From positions 1 to 6,603 of the forward strand of contig JAGNPA010000105.1 in the NCBI GenBank assembly GCA_017989885.1: 6,603 bases of DNA. Reading direction: 5' to 3'. Below the pieces are notes generated by a model, which was given only the letters and a program-made list of their open reading frames with translations, was not told the DNA's origin and did not search any database. Origin of the DNA: Aquabacterium sp. (GTDB lineage: Bacteria > Pseudomonadota > Gammaproteobacteria > Burkholderiales > Burkholderiaceae_C). The translations under genes and the position numbers were made by a program. How positions within the stretch are numbered: position 1 is the stretch's first letter; each line of letters begins with the position of its first letter. This document shows, piece after piece, positions 1-6,013 of the stretch.

Positions 1-116
1 GTCAAGGCATCCCATTGCATCGCGTCGATCTCGGCCAGATCGGTGTGCCAATGCACGGTCAGGCCCGCTACCATGCTCACCTGCGCATCTGCGCTGTCCG
101 TTTGAATGCTGCTCAT
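1..116 (-). CDS. N-terminal fragment of a probable GNAT/FemAB-like (DUF482-type) acyltransferase
   Basis: Reading leftward from the ATG at 116-114 gives 38 codons that stay open to the window edge (MSSIQTDSADAQ... through HWHTDLAEIDAMQWDAL). The block 'I..ID..QWDAL' resembles the opening of DUF482/FemAB-related N-acetyltransferases, which often start with a short strand followed by 'I...WDAL'. No catalytic or acyl-CoA binding region is inside the window, so the product name rests on this short motif and on memory of similar neighbours of nadE in Burkholderiales. The gene is divergent from nadE, and its ATG shares CATG with a possible nadE start. An alternative start is the ATG at 74-72, preceded closely by AGGTG; it would leave a true intergenic gap. 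That the frame is coding is fairly likely; the family is tentative. Confidence 0.5.
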   Translation of the reverse strand, partial: MSSIQTDSADAQVSMVAGLTVHWHTDLAEIDAMQWDAL

Positions 117-1824
117 GAATTCTGTGTCATCTCCGGCCACCCCAGCCCAAGCGCTGTCCGTGGCCCTGCTGCAATTCAACCCCGTGGTCGGTGACCTGCA
201 GGGCAACGCCCGCACCATCATCGACGCGGCCCGCCAAGCGTACGCCGAAGGCGCGCGTCTGGTGGTCACGCCGGAAATGGCCCTGTGCGGTTATCCCCCG
301 GAAGACCTGCTGCTGCGTCCCGCCTTCATGCAGGCCTGCGAAGACACCACCGACCACATCGCCCGCAGCCTGGCCGACCTGCCTGACCTGCACCTGGTTC
401 TCGGTCACCCCCTGCAGGCCCTGGGCGACGACATCCGCACCCGCTCCTGGTCGGTGCCGCGTCGCCTGAACGCCGCCAGCCTGATCCGGGGTGGCCAGAT
501 CATCGCCAGCTACGCCAAGCGCGAGCTGCCCAACTACCAGGTGTTCGACGAACGCCGTTACTTCATCAGCGGCCGCGAAGCCGGTCTGGGCCCCGTCGTG
601 GTTGACGTGCTGGGCTGGCGCGTGGCCCTGCTGGTGTGCGAAGACGCATGGTTTGACGAGCCCGCCGAGTCCGCCCTGGCGCAAGGCGCGCAGGTGCTGG
701 TGGTGCTCAATGCCTCGCCCTTCCACATCGCCAAGCGCGCCGAGCGCGAAGCCCGCATGGGCGCATTCGCCCGCAAACTCGGCCTGCCACTGGTCTACGC
801 CCACATGGTGGGCGGCCAGGACGAAGTCGTGTTCGACGGCGCCTCGTTCGCCGTCAACGCCCAGGGCGAGGTCGGCGCGCGCGCGCCCAGCTTCGAAGTG
901 GCCACCTTGCCCGTCACCCTGCAGCCGCAAGGCGCCGTCACCGGCCCCATCGCCGCCCCTCTGTCCGAAGAGGCCGAGATCTGGGCCGCCCTGGTCTGCG
1001 GCGTGCGCGACTACATCGGCAAGAACGGCTTCCCTGGCGTCTTGATCGGCCTCTCGGGCGGCATCGACTCTGCCCTGGTGCTGGCCATCGCGGTCGACGC
1101 CCTCGGCGCCGACAAGGTGCGCACCGTGATGATGCCCTCGCCCTACACGGCCGACATCTCCTGGATCGACGCCCGTGACATGGCCGAGCGCCTGGGCGTG
1201 CGCCACGACGAAATCGCCATCGCGCCCGAGTTCGAAGCCTTCAAAACCTCGCTGGCACCTTTGTTCGTGGGCCGCGCCGAAGACACCACCGAAGAAAACA
1301 TCCAGGCCCGCATCCGCGGCACCCTGCTGATGGCCCTGTCCAACAAAACCGGCTCTCTGGTGCTGACCACCGGCAACAAGAGCGAGATGGCCACCGGCTA
1401 CTGCACGCTCTACGGCGACATGGCTGGCGGCTTTGCCGTCATCAAGGACGTGGTCAAGACCCTGGTGTACCGCCTGTCGTGGTGGCGCAATGCCCAGGCC
1501 GCCGCCGCGGGCCAGGTCGAGCCCATCCCCGAACGCATCATCACCCGGCCCCCCTCGGCCGAACTGCGCCCCGACCAGACCGACCAGGACAGCCTGCCCG
1601 AGTACGAGGTGCTCGATGCCATCCTGGCGCGCTACATGGAACAGGACCAGTCCATCGAGGACATCGTGGCCGCAGGGTTCGAGCGCGCCGACGTGGACAA
1701 GGTCACCCGCCTGCTCAAGATCAACGAGTACAAACGTCGCCAGGCCGCCGTGGGCATCCGCATCACCCATCGCGCGTTCGGGCGTGATTGGCGCTACCCC
1801 ATCACCTCCCGCTTTCGCGCCTGA
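106..1824 (+). CDS. nadE: Glutamine-dependent NAD+ synthetase (two-domain NadE)
   Basis: Cytoplasmic enzyme of the last step of NAD+ synthesis: it amidates deamido-NAD+ with ATP, using ammonia released from glutamine. Residues ~17-270 form a nitrilase-type glutaminase domain with the Glu-Lys-Cys triad visible as E57 (TPEMALCGYPPEDL), K138 (YAKRELPNY) and C178 (LLVCEDAW). Residues ~290-560 form the synthetase domain with the ATP pyrophosphatase loop SGGIDSAL at 317-324, the TTGNKSEMATGY block at 421-432, and PPSAELRPDQTDQDSLPEY at 482-500. At 572 residues it is close to the usual size of proteobacterial two-domain enzymes, with nothing missing. The start is uncertain: ATG 106, ATG 115 and GTG 124 or 160 are all in frame and none has a clear Shine-Dalgarno. 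Family similarity begins near residue 18, so a shorter form is possible. The P-II gene follows on the same strand after 133 bp. Confidence 0.96.
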   Translation: MLLMNSVSSPATPAQALSVALLQFNPVVGDLQGNARTIIDAARQAYAEGARLVVTPEMALCGYPPEDLLLRPAFMQACEDTTDHIARSLADLPDLHLVLGHPLQALGDDIRTRSWSVPRRLNAASLIRGGQIIASYAKRELPNYQVFDERRYFISGREAGLGPVVVDVLGWRVALLVCEDAWFDEPAESALAQGAQVLVVLNASPFHIAKRAEREARMGAFARKLGLPLVYAHMVGGQDEVVFDGASFAVNAQGEVGARAPSFEVATLPVTLQPQGAVTGPIAAPLSEEAEIWAALVCGVRDYIGKNGFPGVLIGLSGGIDSALVLAIAVDALGADKVRTVMMPSPYTADISWIDARDMAERLGVRHDEIAIAPEFEAFKTSLAPLFVGRAEDTTEENIQARIRGTLLMALSNKTGSLVLTTGNKSEMATGYCTLYGDMAGGFAVIKDVVKTLVYRLSWWRNAQAAAAGQVEPIPERIITRPPSAELRPDQTDQDSLPEYEVLDAILARYMEQDQSIEDIVAAGFERADVDKVTRLLKINEYKRRQAAVGIRITHRAFGRDWRYPITSRFRA

Positions 1825-1865
1825 CGCCTTGACCTTGTGGTTTTGAGCCCGCCGTGCGTGACGAT

Positions 1866-2302
<437 letters not shown>

Positions 2303-2334
2303 TCACCTTCTGATCGCTGCTGGCCTGATGTGAC

Positions 2335-2356
2335 AAGGGGTGCCTCGGCACCCCTT
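2335..2356. terminator. GC-rich hairpin between convergent glnB and LOG genes
   Basis: AAGGGGTGC (2335-2343) pairs perfectly with GCACCCCTT (2348-2356) around the four-base loop CTCG. It starts 32 bp after the glnB stop and ends 17 bp before the stop of the leftward LOG gene, the expected place for a shared terminator. The T-tract is poor on both sides (CTGCGTTCTC on the plus strand), so termination may be incomplete. Confidence 0.65.
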
Positions 2357-2373
2357 CTGCGTTCTCGACGTTC

Positions 2374-2988
2374 TCAGATCTCGGGCGAAATGCCGCCAGG
2401 GCCCGTTTCAGGCTGGTCGGGCGGCGTTTGTGCCTTCAGGCGCATGTGTTCATCGGCCAAGCGGTCCAGCAAGGCGTCGATGTCGTCGTCCACCAGCAGC
2501 AACTCCTGCACATCGGGCCACAAGAAGCCACCTTGCTGGCTGACATCCAGAAAATGCAGCAGGTGGTCGTAGTAGCCCGCCACATTGAGCAGGCCCAGCG
2601 CCTTGCGGTGGTAGCCCAGCTGGCGCCAGGTCCACGCCTCGAAAATCTCTTCCATGGTGCCGATGCCACCCGGCAAGGCGATGAACGCATCGGCGTGCAT
2701 GGCCATGCGGTGCTTGCGCTCGTGCATGCTGTCCACGATCTCCAGGCTGGTCAGCCCGGGGTGTCCCAGCTCCTTCTTCACCAGGCGTTCCGGGATGATG
2801 CCGATGGCCTCGGCCCCATGCGCCAGAGCGGCATCGGCCACCGCGCCCATCAGGCCCGTGCTGCCGCCGCCATAAACCAGCCGCCAGCCACGCGTGCCAA
2901 TCTGGCGGCCCACTTCCCGGGCGGCAGCCAGGTGCGCAGGGTCGTCCCCATCGCGAGAGCCGCAGTACACACACAAGGTCAAGCTCAT
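2374..2988 (-). CDS. LOG-family protein (TIGR00730 type), probable nucleotide 5'-monophosphate phosphoribohydrolase
   Basis: Predicted 204-residue cytoplasmic Rossmann-type protein of the 'lonely guy' / lysine-decarboxylase-like family. Characterised members cleave the N-glycosidic bond of cytokinin riboside monophosphates or of AMP-like nucleotides; the old name 'lysine decarboxylase' is misleading. Visible motifs: VYCGSR at 7-12, VYGGGSTGLMG at 38-48, MHERKHRM at 88-95 with the conserved Arg-Lys, and the signature PGGIGTMEE at 106-114 containing the catalytic-type Glu. The C-terminal ~20 residues are Pro/Glu rich and probably disordered. The ATG at 2988 is preferred over a TTG one codon upstream: it forms TGATG with the stop of the RDD gene, and AGGTG lies just before it. 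That arrangement implies coupled translation with RDD. The true substrate in bacteria of this kind is unknown to me. Confidence 0.92.
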   Translation of the reverse strand: MSLTLCVYCGSRDGDDPAHLAAAREVGRQIGTRGWRLVYGGGSTGLMGAVADAALAHGAEAIGIIPERLVKKELGHPGLTSLEIVDSMHERKHRMAMHADAFIALPGGIGTMEEIFEAWTWRQLGYHRKALGLLNVAGYYDHLLHFLDVSQQGGFLWPDVQELLLVDDDIDALLDRLADEHMRLKAQTPPDQPETGPGGISPEI

Positions 2989-3542
2989 CAAGGCACCTGT
3001 TTGCGGTTGTCGATCACGCGGGTGCCGCTGATCACGTCATGGAGAAACTGGCGCGAGGGCAGCACCCAGGTCAGCGCCGCGTACAGCACCATCCAGCCCA
3101 GCACCGCAGCCGTGATCGAGCCCTTGTCGTGCCAGCCAGCCAGCCAGGTCAGCAGCAGGGGCGGGATGAACCACAGCCAGCTCGTCAGGTAGCGCAGCAG
3201 CGCCCGCAGCGGCGCGATGGGGCCGCCCTGCGGCGTCACCAGACGCAACTGCCAGGTCTTGAGCGCCAGGGTCTGGCCGCCGTGGGTCCACATCCACATG
3301 AAATACGCCGACAGGGCCAGAAACTGCACGGCCATCATGCCTTGGCGCCCCTGCAGGCCATGCCGCTGGTCCACGGCAATGCTGTAAATCAACCCCACCA
3401 CCATGACCAGGCCAAACAGCAGCACGCCTTCGTAGAGGAAAGCGGCCAGGCGACGGCGCAAGGCGGGGGCGGTGCCACGGGCACGCTCGGCACAGGCCTG
3501 CACACTCAGGCCGCCCTGTTCAGGGATCGTGAGGAAAGACAT
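2988..3542 (-). CDS. RDD-family integral membrane protein
   Basis: Predicted 184-residue inner-membrane protein. RDD proteins are poorly characterised; a few have been linked to transport or ion tolerance. The first signature is RRRLAAFLYEG at 29-39, where the usual Asp is Glu. Hydrophobic spans lie near residues 36-56, 70-86, 115-135 and 143-160. The middle has HGGQTLALKTWQLRLVT at 87-103, and the C-terminal signature is RQFLHDVISGTRVI at 164-177. The ATG at 3542 is chosen because family similarity begins soon after it, but no Shine-Dalgarno precedes it. A TTG at 3581 would extend the frame through a terminator-like hairpin and is unlikely. GTG at codon 14 is another candidate. The stop overlaps the LOG start by one base (TGATG), so these two genes probably work as a pair. 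Confidence 0.9.
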   Translation of the reverse strand: MSFLTIPEQGGLSVQACAERARGTAPALRRRLAAFLYEGVLLFGLVMVVGLIYSIAVDQRHGLQGRQGMMAVQFLALSAYFMWMWTHGGQTLALKTWQLRLVTPQGGPIAPLRALLRYLTSWLWFIPPLLLTWLAGWHDKGSITAAVLGWMVLYAALTWVLPSRQFLHDVISGTRVIDNRKQVP

Positions 3543-3556
3543 CGGGACAAATGAGG

Positions 3557-3588
3557 AAAAACGGGTCCGGCACAACGCCAACTGCCCG
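3557..3588 (-). terminator. Terminator-like hairpin with T-tract before the RDD gene
   Basis: Read leftward, CGGG (3588-3585) pairs with CCCG (3565-3562). Inside it TTGGC (3581-3577) pairs with GCCGG (3571-3567, two G·U pairs) around loop GTTGT, with a 3x1 internal loop between the stems. Five T's follow at 3561-3557. It lies between the DUF3106 stop and the RDD ATG, in the orientation to end the sigma–DUF3619–DUF3106 transcript. Stability was judged by eye only. Confidence 0.4.
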
Positions 3589-3625
3589 AACCATACACCA
3601 GCACCCAGGTGCGCTCGGTGGGCGC

Positions 3626-4465
3626 TCAGCGCTTTTTGTCTGACCGAGGTTCGGGCTGCGTGATGGCTGCCCCCTGGGCGCCCTTGCGTGGCATCAGTGT
3701 CACCGGGTCAACGAAGCTGCCTGCGCTGTTGATCTTGGGCATGCCAGCTTGCTGGTGAGCCGGGGGGGCCGGCGGTTGGGTCAGCAGGCGCGTGGTCGCG
3801 CCCGGTCCGGCCTTGATCACGGCGGGCGCCACGACCTGAGGGTGCGGGCGGACGTGGCGCGGGGAGTGGGGCACCACATTGGACTTCAGGTTCGAGCGCT
3901 CCAGCTCCTGGCGTTGCTGGGACTTGTAGAGTTGGCGTGCCTCGCGCGGGCCGGCCATGTCGCGGGGGAGTTCGACAGGCTGCGCCTGACGCTGCGCGCG
4001 GCGGCTCAAGGCCTCCCGTGTCTCAGCGGGCAAAGATTGATACGCTTCCCACTTGCGCTGGCGCTCGTCGGGGGGCAGTTGCCGTGACTGCTGAAAGCGC
4101 AGGCGGGCCTCTCCACGGGTCTGTGCCGGCAGGCGAGACCACTGCACCATGCGTTCCCGCACGCGTTCTTGCTCGGCGCGGGGCAGGCGCTCGTAGCGGC
4201 CGGCCACGTTGAGCCACTTGGCGCGCGCGGTGTCGTCCATCTCTGGCCATTGGCTGGCCAGGGGCCGCAAGACCTCGCGCTGCTGTGGCGTCAGGGCGCG
4301 CCAGTCGGCGGGCGCATCGCCGGCCAAGGCCACGGTCATCTCGCCTCGGGGTTGTCCGCGTTCGGCCTGTGCGGGAGCGCCCATCATCAGCGCGCCTGCC
4401 AGGCCCCAGGCCAGCAACAAGGCCAGCCGGTGCGGGCTGCGCGTGATGGGCTGCGTCTTCTTCAT
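3626..4465 (-). CDS. DUF3106 protein, exported, with an 18-residue repeat
   Basis: Predicted 279-residue secreted protein of unknown function. The start has a Lys-rich n-region, a hydrophobic stretch (about 14-30) and an AQA site, so cleavage is expected after A34 and the mature protein should be periplasmic. Residues 55-157 form the DUF3106 core. I see a regular helical repeat with Leu/Met anchors at L58, M76, L94, L112, L130 and L145 (steps of 18, 18, 18, 18, 15), each of the form L-[TP]-x-x-x-R with a Trp/Tyr near its end in several copies. Residues 190-279 are Pro-rich and basic, and likely disordered. There is no cysteine. A good GAGAGGGG ribosome site lies between the DUF3619 stop and this ATG (13-nt gap), so the two are co-transcribed. 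LTPQQR at 58-63 recalls the LTxxQ motif of CpxP-type periplasmic proteins; that link is speculative. Confidence 0.9.
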   Translation of the reverse strand: MKKTQPITRSPHRLALLLAWGLAGALMMGAPAQAERGQPRGEMTVALAGDAPADWRALTPQQREVLRPLASQWPEMDDTARAKWLNVAGRYERLPRAEQERVRERMVQWSRLPAQTRGEARLRFQQSRQLPPDERQRKWEAYQSLPAETREALSRRAQRQAQPVELPRDMAGPREARQLYKSQQRQELERSNLKSNVVPHSPRHVRPHPQVVAPAVIKAGPGATTRLLTQPPAPPAHQQAGMPKINSAGSFVDPVTLMPRKGAQGAAITQPEPRSDKKR

Positions 4466-4478
4466 GGCGCCGCCCCTC

Positions 4479-5114
4479 TCACAAGCCGTCGACCGCAGGT
4501 GCGGTCTCGGTCGTGCTCAAGTCGCCGTCCGCTTCTGCGGGGGCGTCCACCAAACGTTCGACGTCGGGGTCGGTGTCCAGGCTCAGGTAAGCCTCGAACC
4601 CGGGGTCAGCGTAGGCGTCGGGCGGCAGGTCGTCGGTCAGCAGTTGCATGTCCACCGCTGTGGTGGCTTCAACCTGTTCGTGGCGCTGGTAGCGCTGGAT
4701 GCCCCACAAACCGACCAGCAAGGCCAGCACGGGCAGCACCAGGGCCAGGCGCCAAGCCCAACCCAGGGGCGGCTCGGGTTTCCGGGGGGCACGGGGTGCC
4801 GCGCGGCTTGCCTCGGCCTCGTGCCAGGTGTGCATCGGCATAGGCAAGCCGGTCGCGCCCGCGCCACCGGCCAGGCTCATCTCACCCTGCGCCACGGCCA
4901 CAGGCACCGAAACGCTCTGGCCGACCAGGCTGGCCGTGCGGGCAGCGCGCGCCGCCTCGATCGCCTGCTCGCGGGCCACACGCAGGCGCTCGCCAATGTC
5001 GTGGGGCAGGGCTTGCGCACCCTCATCCAGGCGCGTTCGCACGCGCAGGGCAAAGCGTGCCTCAAGGGCGTCGCGTTGCGCGGCTGGCAGCGAAGGGGTG
5101 GATGAGTTGTTCAC
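4479..5114 (-). CDS. DUF3619 single-pass membrane protein, possible anti-sigma partner
   Basis: Predicted 211-residue protein. Its N-terminal ~118 residues are polar, with a charged helical block at 16-58 (FALRVRTRLDEG, IGERLRVAREQAIEAAR), followed by an Ala/Pro-rich linker. One transmembrane helix lies near 121-139 (WRLALVLPVLALLVGLWGI), preceded and followed by Arg/Lys. The acidic C-terminal tail contains the family-like block DDLPPDAYADPGFEAYL at 161-177. Positive residues on both flanks leave orientation open, but N-inside is the natural reading. The GTG start at 5114 overlaps the sigma-factor stop as GTGA (4 nt), a strong sign of coupled, stoichiometric synthesis. This position is typical of anti-sigma factors, yet no zinc-binding anti-sigma motif is present and the protein has no cysteine. 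The anti-sigma role is an inference. Confidence 0.88.
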   Translation of the reverse strand: MNNSSTPSLPAAQRDALEARFALRVRTRLDEGAQALPHDIGERLRVAREQAIEAARAARTASLVGQSVSVPVAVAQGEMSLAGGAGATGLPMPMHTWHEAEASRAAPRAPRKPEPPLGWAWRLALVLPVLALLVGLWGIQRYQRHEQVEATTAVDMQLLTDDLPPDAYADPGFEAYLSLDTDPDVERLVDAPAEADGDLSTTETAPAVDGL

Positions 5115-5695
5115 AATGAAATACCGCGTGATTGAAGACTTTGGGCCAGAGCGTGGACGGCGCGAGAGCAGTGGGTCTTGACGCTGCCTTGAGAGCAGCC
5201 CATGACTTCGGCGGTCTCTGCAACATCCAGTTCCTCCCAGTAACGCAACAGAAACGCTTCGCGTTGACGTGCCGGCAGCTTGTTGATCTCTTCTTCGATC
5301 TGGGCGAGGGTTTGCGCCCGGCTGGCGGTGGTGTCAGCACTTTCCGTGCCGACGTCGTCCATCTTGAACACGGCCAGCAGATCGAAGTCGCCATCTTCGT
5401 CGCTGAATCTGGCCTCCAGGTCCCCCATATTGGTGAACACCGCGTTGCGCGTCTTCTGGCGTCGGAACCAGTCGAGGATGGCGTTGGACAGGATGCGCTG
5501 AAACAGCATCGGCCATTCCGTCTCCGGCCGGTCGGCGTAACTTTGCGACAGGCGGATCATGGCGTCCTGCACGATGTCCAGGGCCGCGTCATCGTCTCGC
5601 ACGGCGTAGGCGGCGCGCTTGAACGCACGTCGCTCGACGCTGATGAGGAAGTCGTTGAGCGTGTCTTCCGGCGATGGAGGGTGCAAATCAGGCAC
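5111..5695 (-). CDS. ECF-like RNA polymerase sigma factor
   Basis: Predicted 194-residue sigma-70-family protein with regions 2 and 4 only. Region 2 spans about residues 22-84: AALDIVQDAMIRLSQSY is the core-binding helix, and MLFQRILSNAILDWFRRQKTR the -10 recognition part. Region 4 spans about 137-187: INKLPARQREAFLLRYWEEL followed by the helix-turn-helix VAETAEVMGCSQGSVKTHCSRAV, which would contact the -35 element. The linker between them (~85-130) is long and acidic (FSDEDGDFDLL, KMDDVGTES). Start at GTG 5695: no earlier start is available in frame, and a possible -10 CATAAT lies 34 nt upstream, but there is no evident Shine-Dalgarno. It heads the leftward cluster, overlaps DUF3619 by 4 nt and is divergent from ilvB. 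Its regulon cannot be read from this window. Confidence 0.93.
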   Translation of the reverse strand: MPDLHPPSPEDTLNDFLISVERRAFKRAAYAVRDDDAALDIVQDAMIRLSQSYADRPETEWPMLFQRILSNAILDWFRRQKTRNAVFTNMGDLEARFSDEDGDFDLLAVFKMDDVGTESADTTASRAQTLAQIEEEINKLPARQREAFLLRYWEELDVAETAEVMGCSQGSVKTHCSRAVHALAQSLQSRGISL

Positions 5696-5728
5696 GGTAC
5701 GGCACGGGGAACATCGTTTGGGCGGGCG

Positions 5729-5734
5729 ATTATG
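5729..5734 (-). promoter_or_regulatory. Candidate -10 box of the sigma-factor operon
   Basis: CATAAT on the minus strand, 5 of 6 to TATAAT and the only AT-rich hexamer just upstream of the gene. It would place transcription start about 25-30 nt before GTG 5695. No matching -35 hexamer is seen at 16-18 bp, so an activator or another sigma factor may be needed. Confidence 0.35.
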
Positions 5735-5795
5735 GCACCCGCGTGAGAGTGACCCGATCCAGGATCACGTGCGTGAGCGAATTTGGCATGAAGGG

Positions 5796-5804
5796 TGCGA
5801 TAAT
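5796..5804 (+). promoter_or_regulatory. Candidate extended -10 promoter of ilvB
   Basis: TGCGATAAT fits the TGnTATAAT extended -10 form with one mismatch. It would give a leader of roughly 200 nt before the ilvB ATG. The 17-bp upstream position has no TTGACA-like hexamer; TTGGCA at 5783-5788 is too close at 10 bp. Confidence 0.4.
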
Positions 5805-5842
5805 GCCAGCTTTGCGCCATCTCGATCTGGCCTGAGTCTGGT

Positions 5843-5962
5843 GTGTTCAATCCGTACCAGTGGCAGGCCGCGCAGGCTCCAAATCCGCCTCATGAGGGCG
5901 AGCACGCTGGCAATCCGTTGCCGCAGTGCTGCTGTCACAGCTTCCATGTTGTGGTGGTGTAG
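5843..5962 (+). CDS. Putative ilvB leader peptide ending in four Val codons
   Basis: A frame open from 5804 ends with CAT GTT GTG GTG GTG TAG at 5945-5962, that is His followed by four consecutive Val codons and a stop 51 nt before ilvB. Starts in frame are GTG 5843 (39 residues) or TTG 5918 (14 residues, ...PQCCCHSFHVVVV); there is no ATG and no clear ribosome site. Leader peptides rich in branched-chain codons are known attenuators of enterobacterial ilv operons (ilvL, ivbL), so the position and content are suggestive. Coding status is unproven; GTG repeats also arise by chance in high-GC DNA. Confidence 0.3.
   Translation: MFNPYQWQAAQAPNPPHEGEHAGNPLPQCCCHSFHVVVV
5901..5930 (+). promoter_or_regulatory. 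Stem-loop in the ilvB leader RNA
   Basis: AGCAC (5901-5905) pairs with GTGCT (5926-5930). After a 2x2 internal loop, TGGCAA (5908-5913) pairs with TTGCCG (5918-5923, one G·U) around loop TCCG. This is the strongest structure in the leader and lies immediately upstream of the Val codon run. It is followed at once by a small palindrome, GCTG-TCA-CAGC (5931-5941). Confidence 0.45.
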
Positions 5963-5995
5963 AGGGGCACCGATCGTTTTTCGTTAGAGAAATTC

Positions 5996-6002
5996 GGAAA
6001 GG
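5996..6002 (+). promoter_or_regulatory. Ribosome binding site of ilvB
   Basis: GGAAAGG ends 11 nt before the ATG at 6014. It is the only purine-rich Shine-Dalgarno-like stretch near the start and supports this ATG. Confidence 0.55.
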
Positions 6003-6013
6003 TTTCAATCATC

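Larger units (their letters stand above)
5696..6013. promoter_or_regulatory. Divergent control region between the sigma-factor gene and ilvB
   Basis: A 318-bp stretch without a conserved gene. For the leftward sigma gene the best -10 is CATAAT (5734-5729), without a good -35. For ilvB the best is an extended -10, TGCGATAAT (5796-5804), also lacking a good -35. Between them sits the 11-bp palindrome GATCCAGGATC (5756-5766). The remaining ~210 bp before the ilvB start form a leader with hairpins and a small Val-ending frame, described separately. All assignments are by eye. Confidence 0.45.

Noticed and set aside
874..887. Alternating GC palindrome GGCGCGCGCGCGCC inside nadE
   Set aside because: Could favour Z-DNA or slippage, but it encodes ordinary residues (GARAP) in a tolerant region of the protein, and such runs are expected at this GC content.
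127..1770. A 547-codon open frame antisense to nadE
   Set aside because: The protein is a low-complexity Gly/His/Asp/Val/Gln-rich product in the frame opposite a high-GC gene, with no domain. nadE itself is unmistakable. It is a codon-usage shadow.
2428..3192. Plus-strand open frame of 254 codons across the LOG and RDD genes
   Set aside because: It spans the junction of two well-supported minus-strand genes and its translation shows no family features; a GC shadow.
3543..3581. TTG-started extension of the RDD protein by 13 residues
   Set aside because: The extra codons lie inside the terminator-like hairpin and T-tract and have no family similarity.
4209..5105. Plus-strand open frame of 298 codons opposite DUF3106 and DUF3619
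   Set aside because: It crosses the boundary of two co-transcribed minus-strand genes, is Gly/Gln/Arg/Ala rich without motifs, and has no ribosome site.
5892..5987. ATG-started 31-codon frame in the ilvB leader (MRASTLAIRCRSAAV...)
   Set aside because: It has no ribosome site and no run of branched-chain codons. It overlaps the Val-ending frame in a different phase, which is the better leader-peptide candidate.
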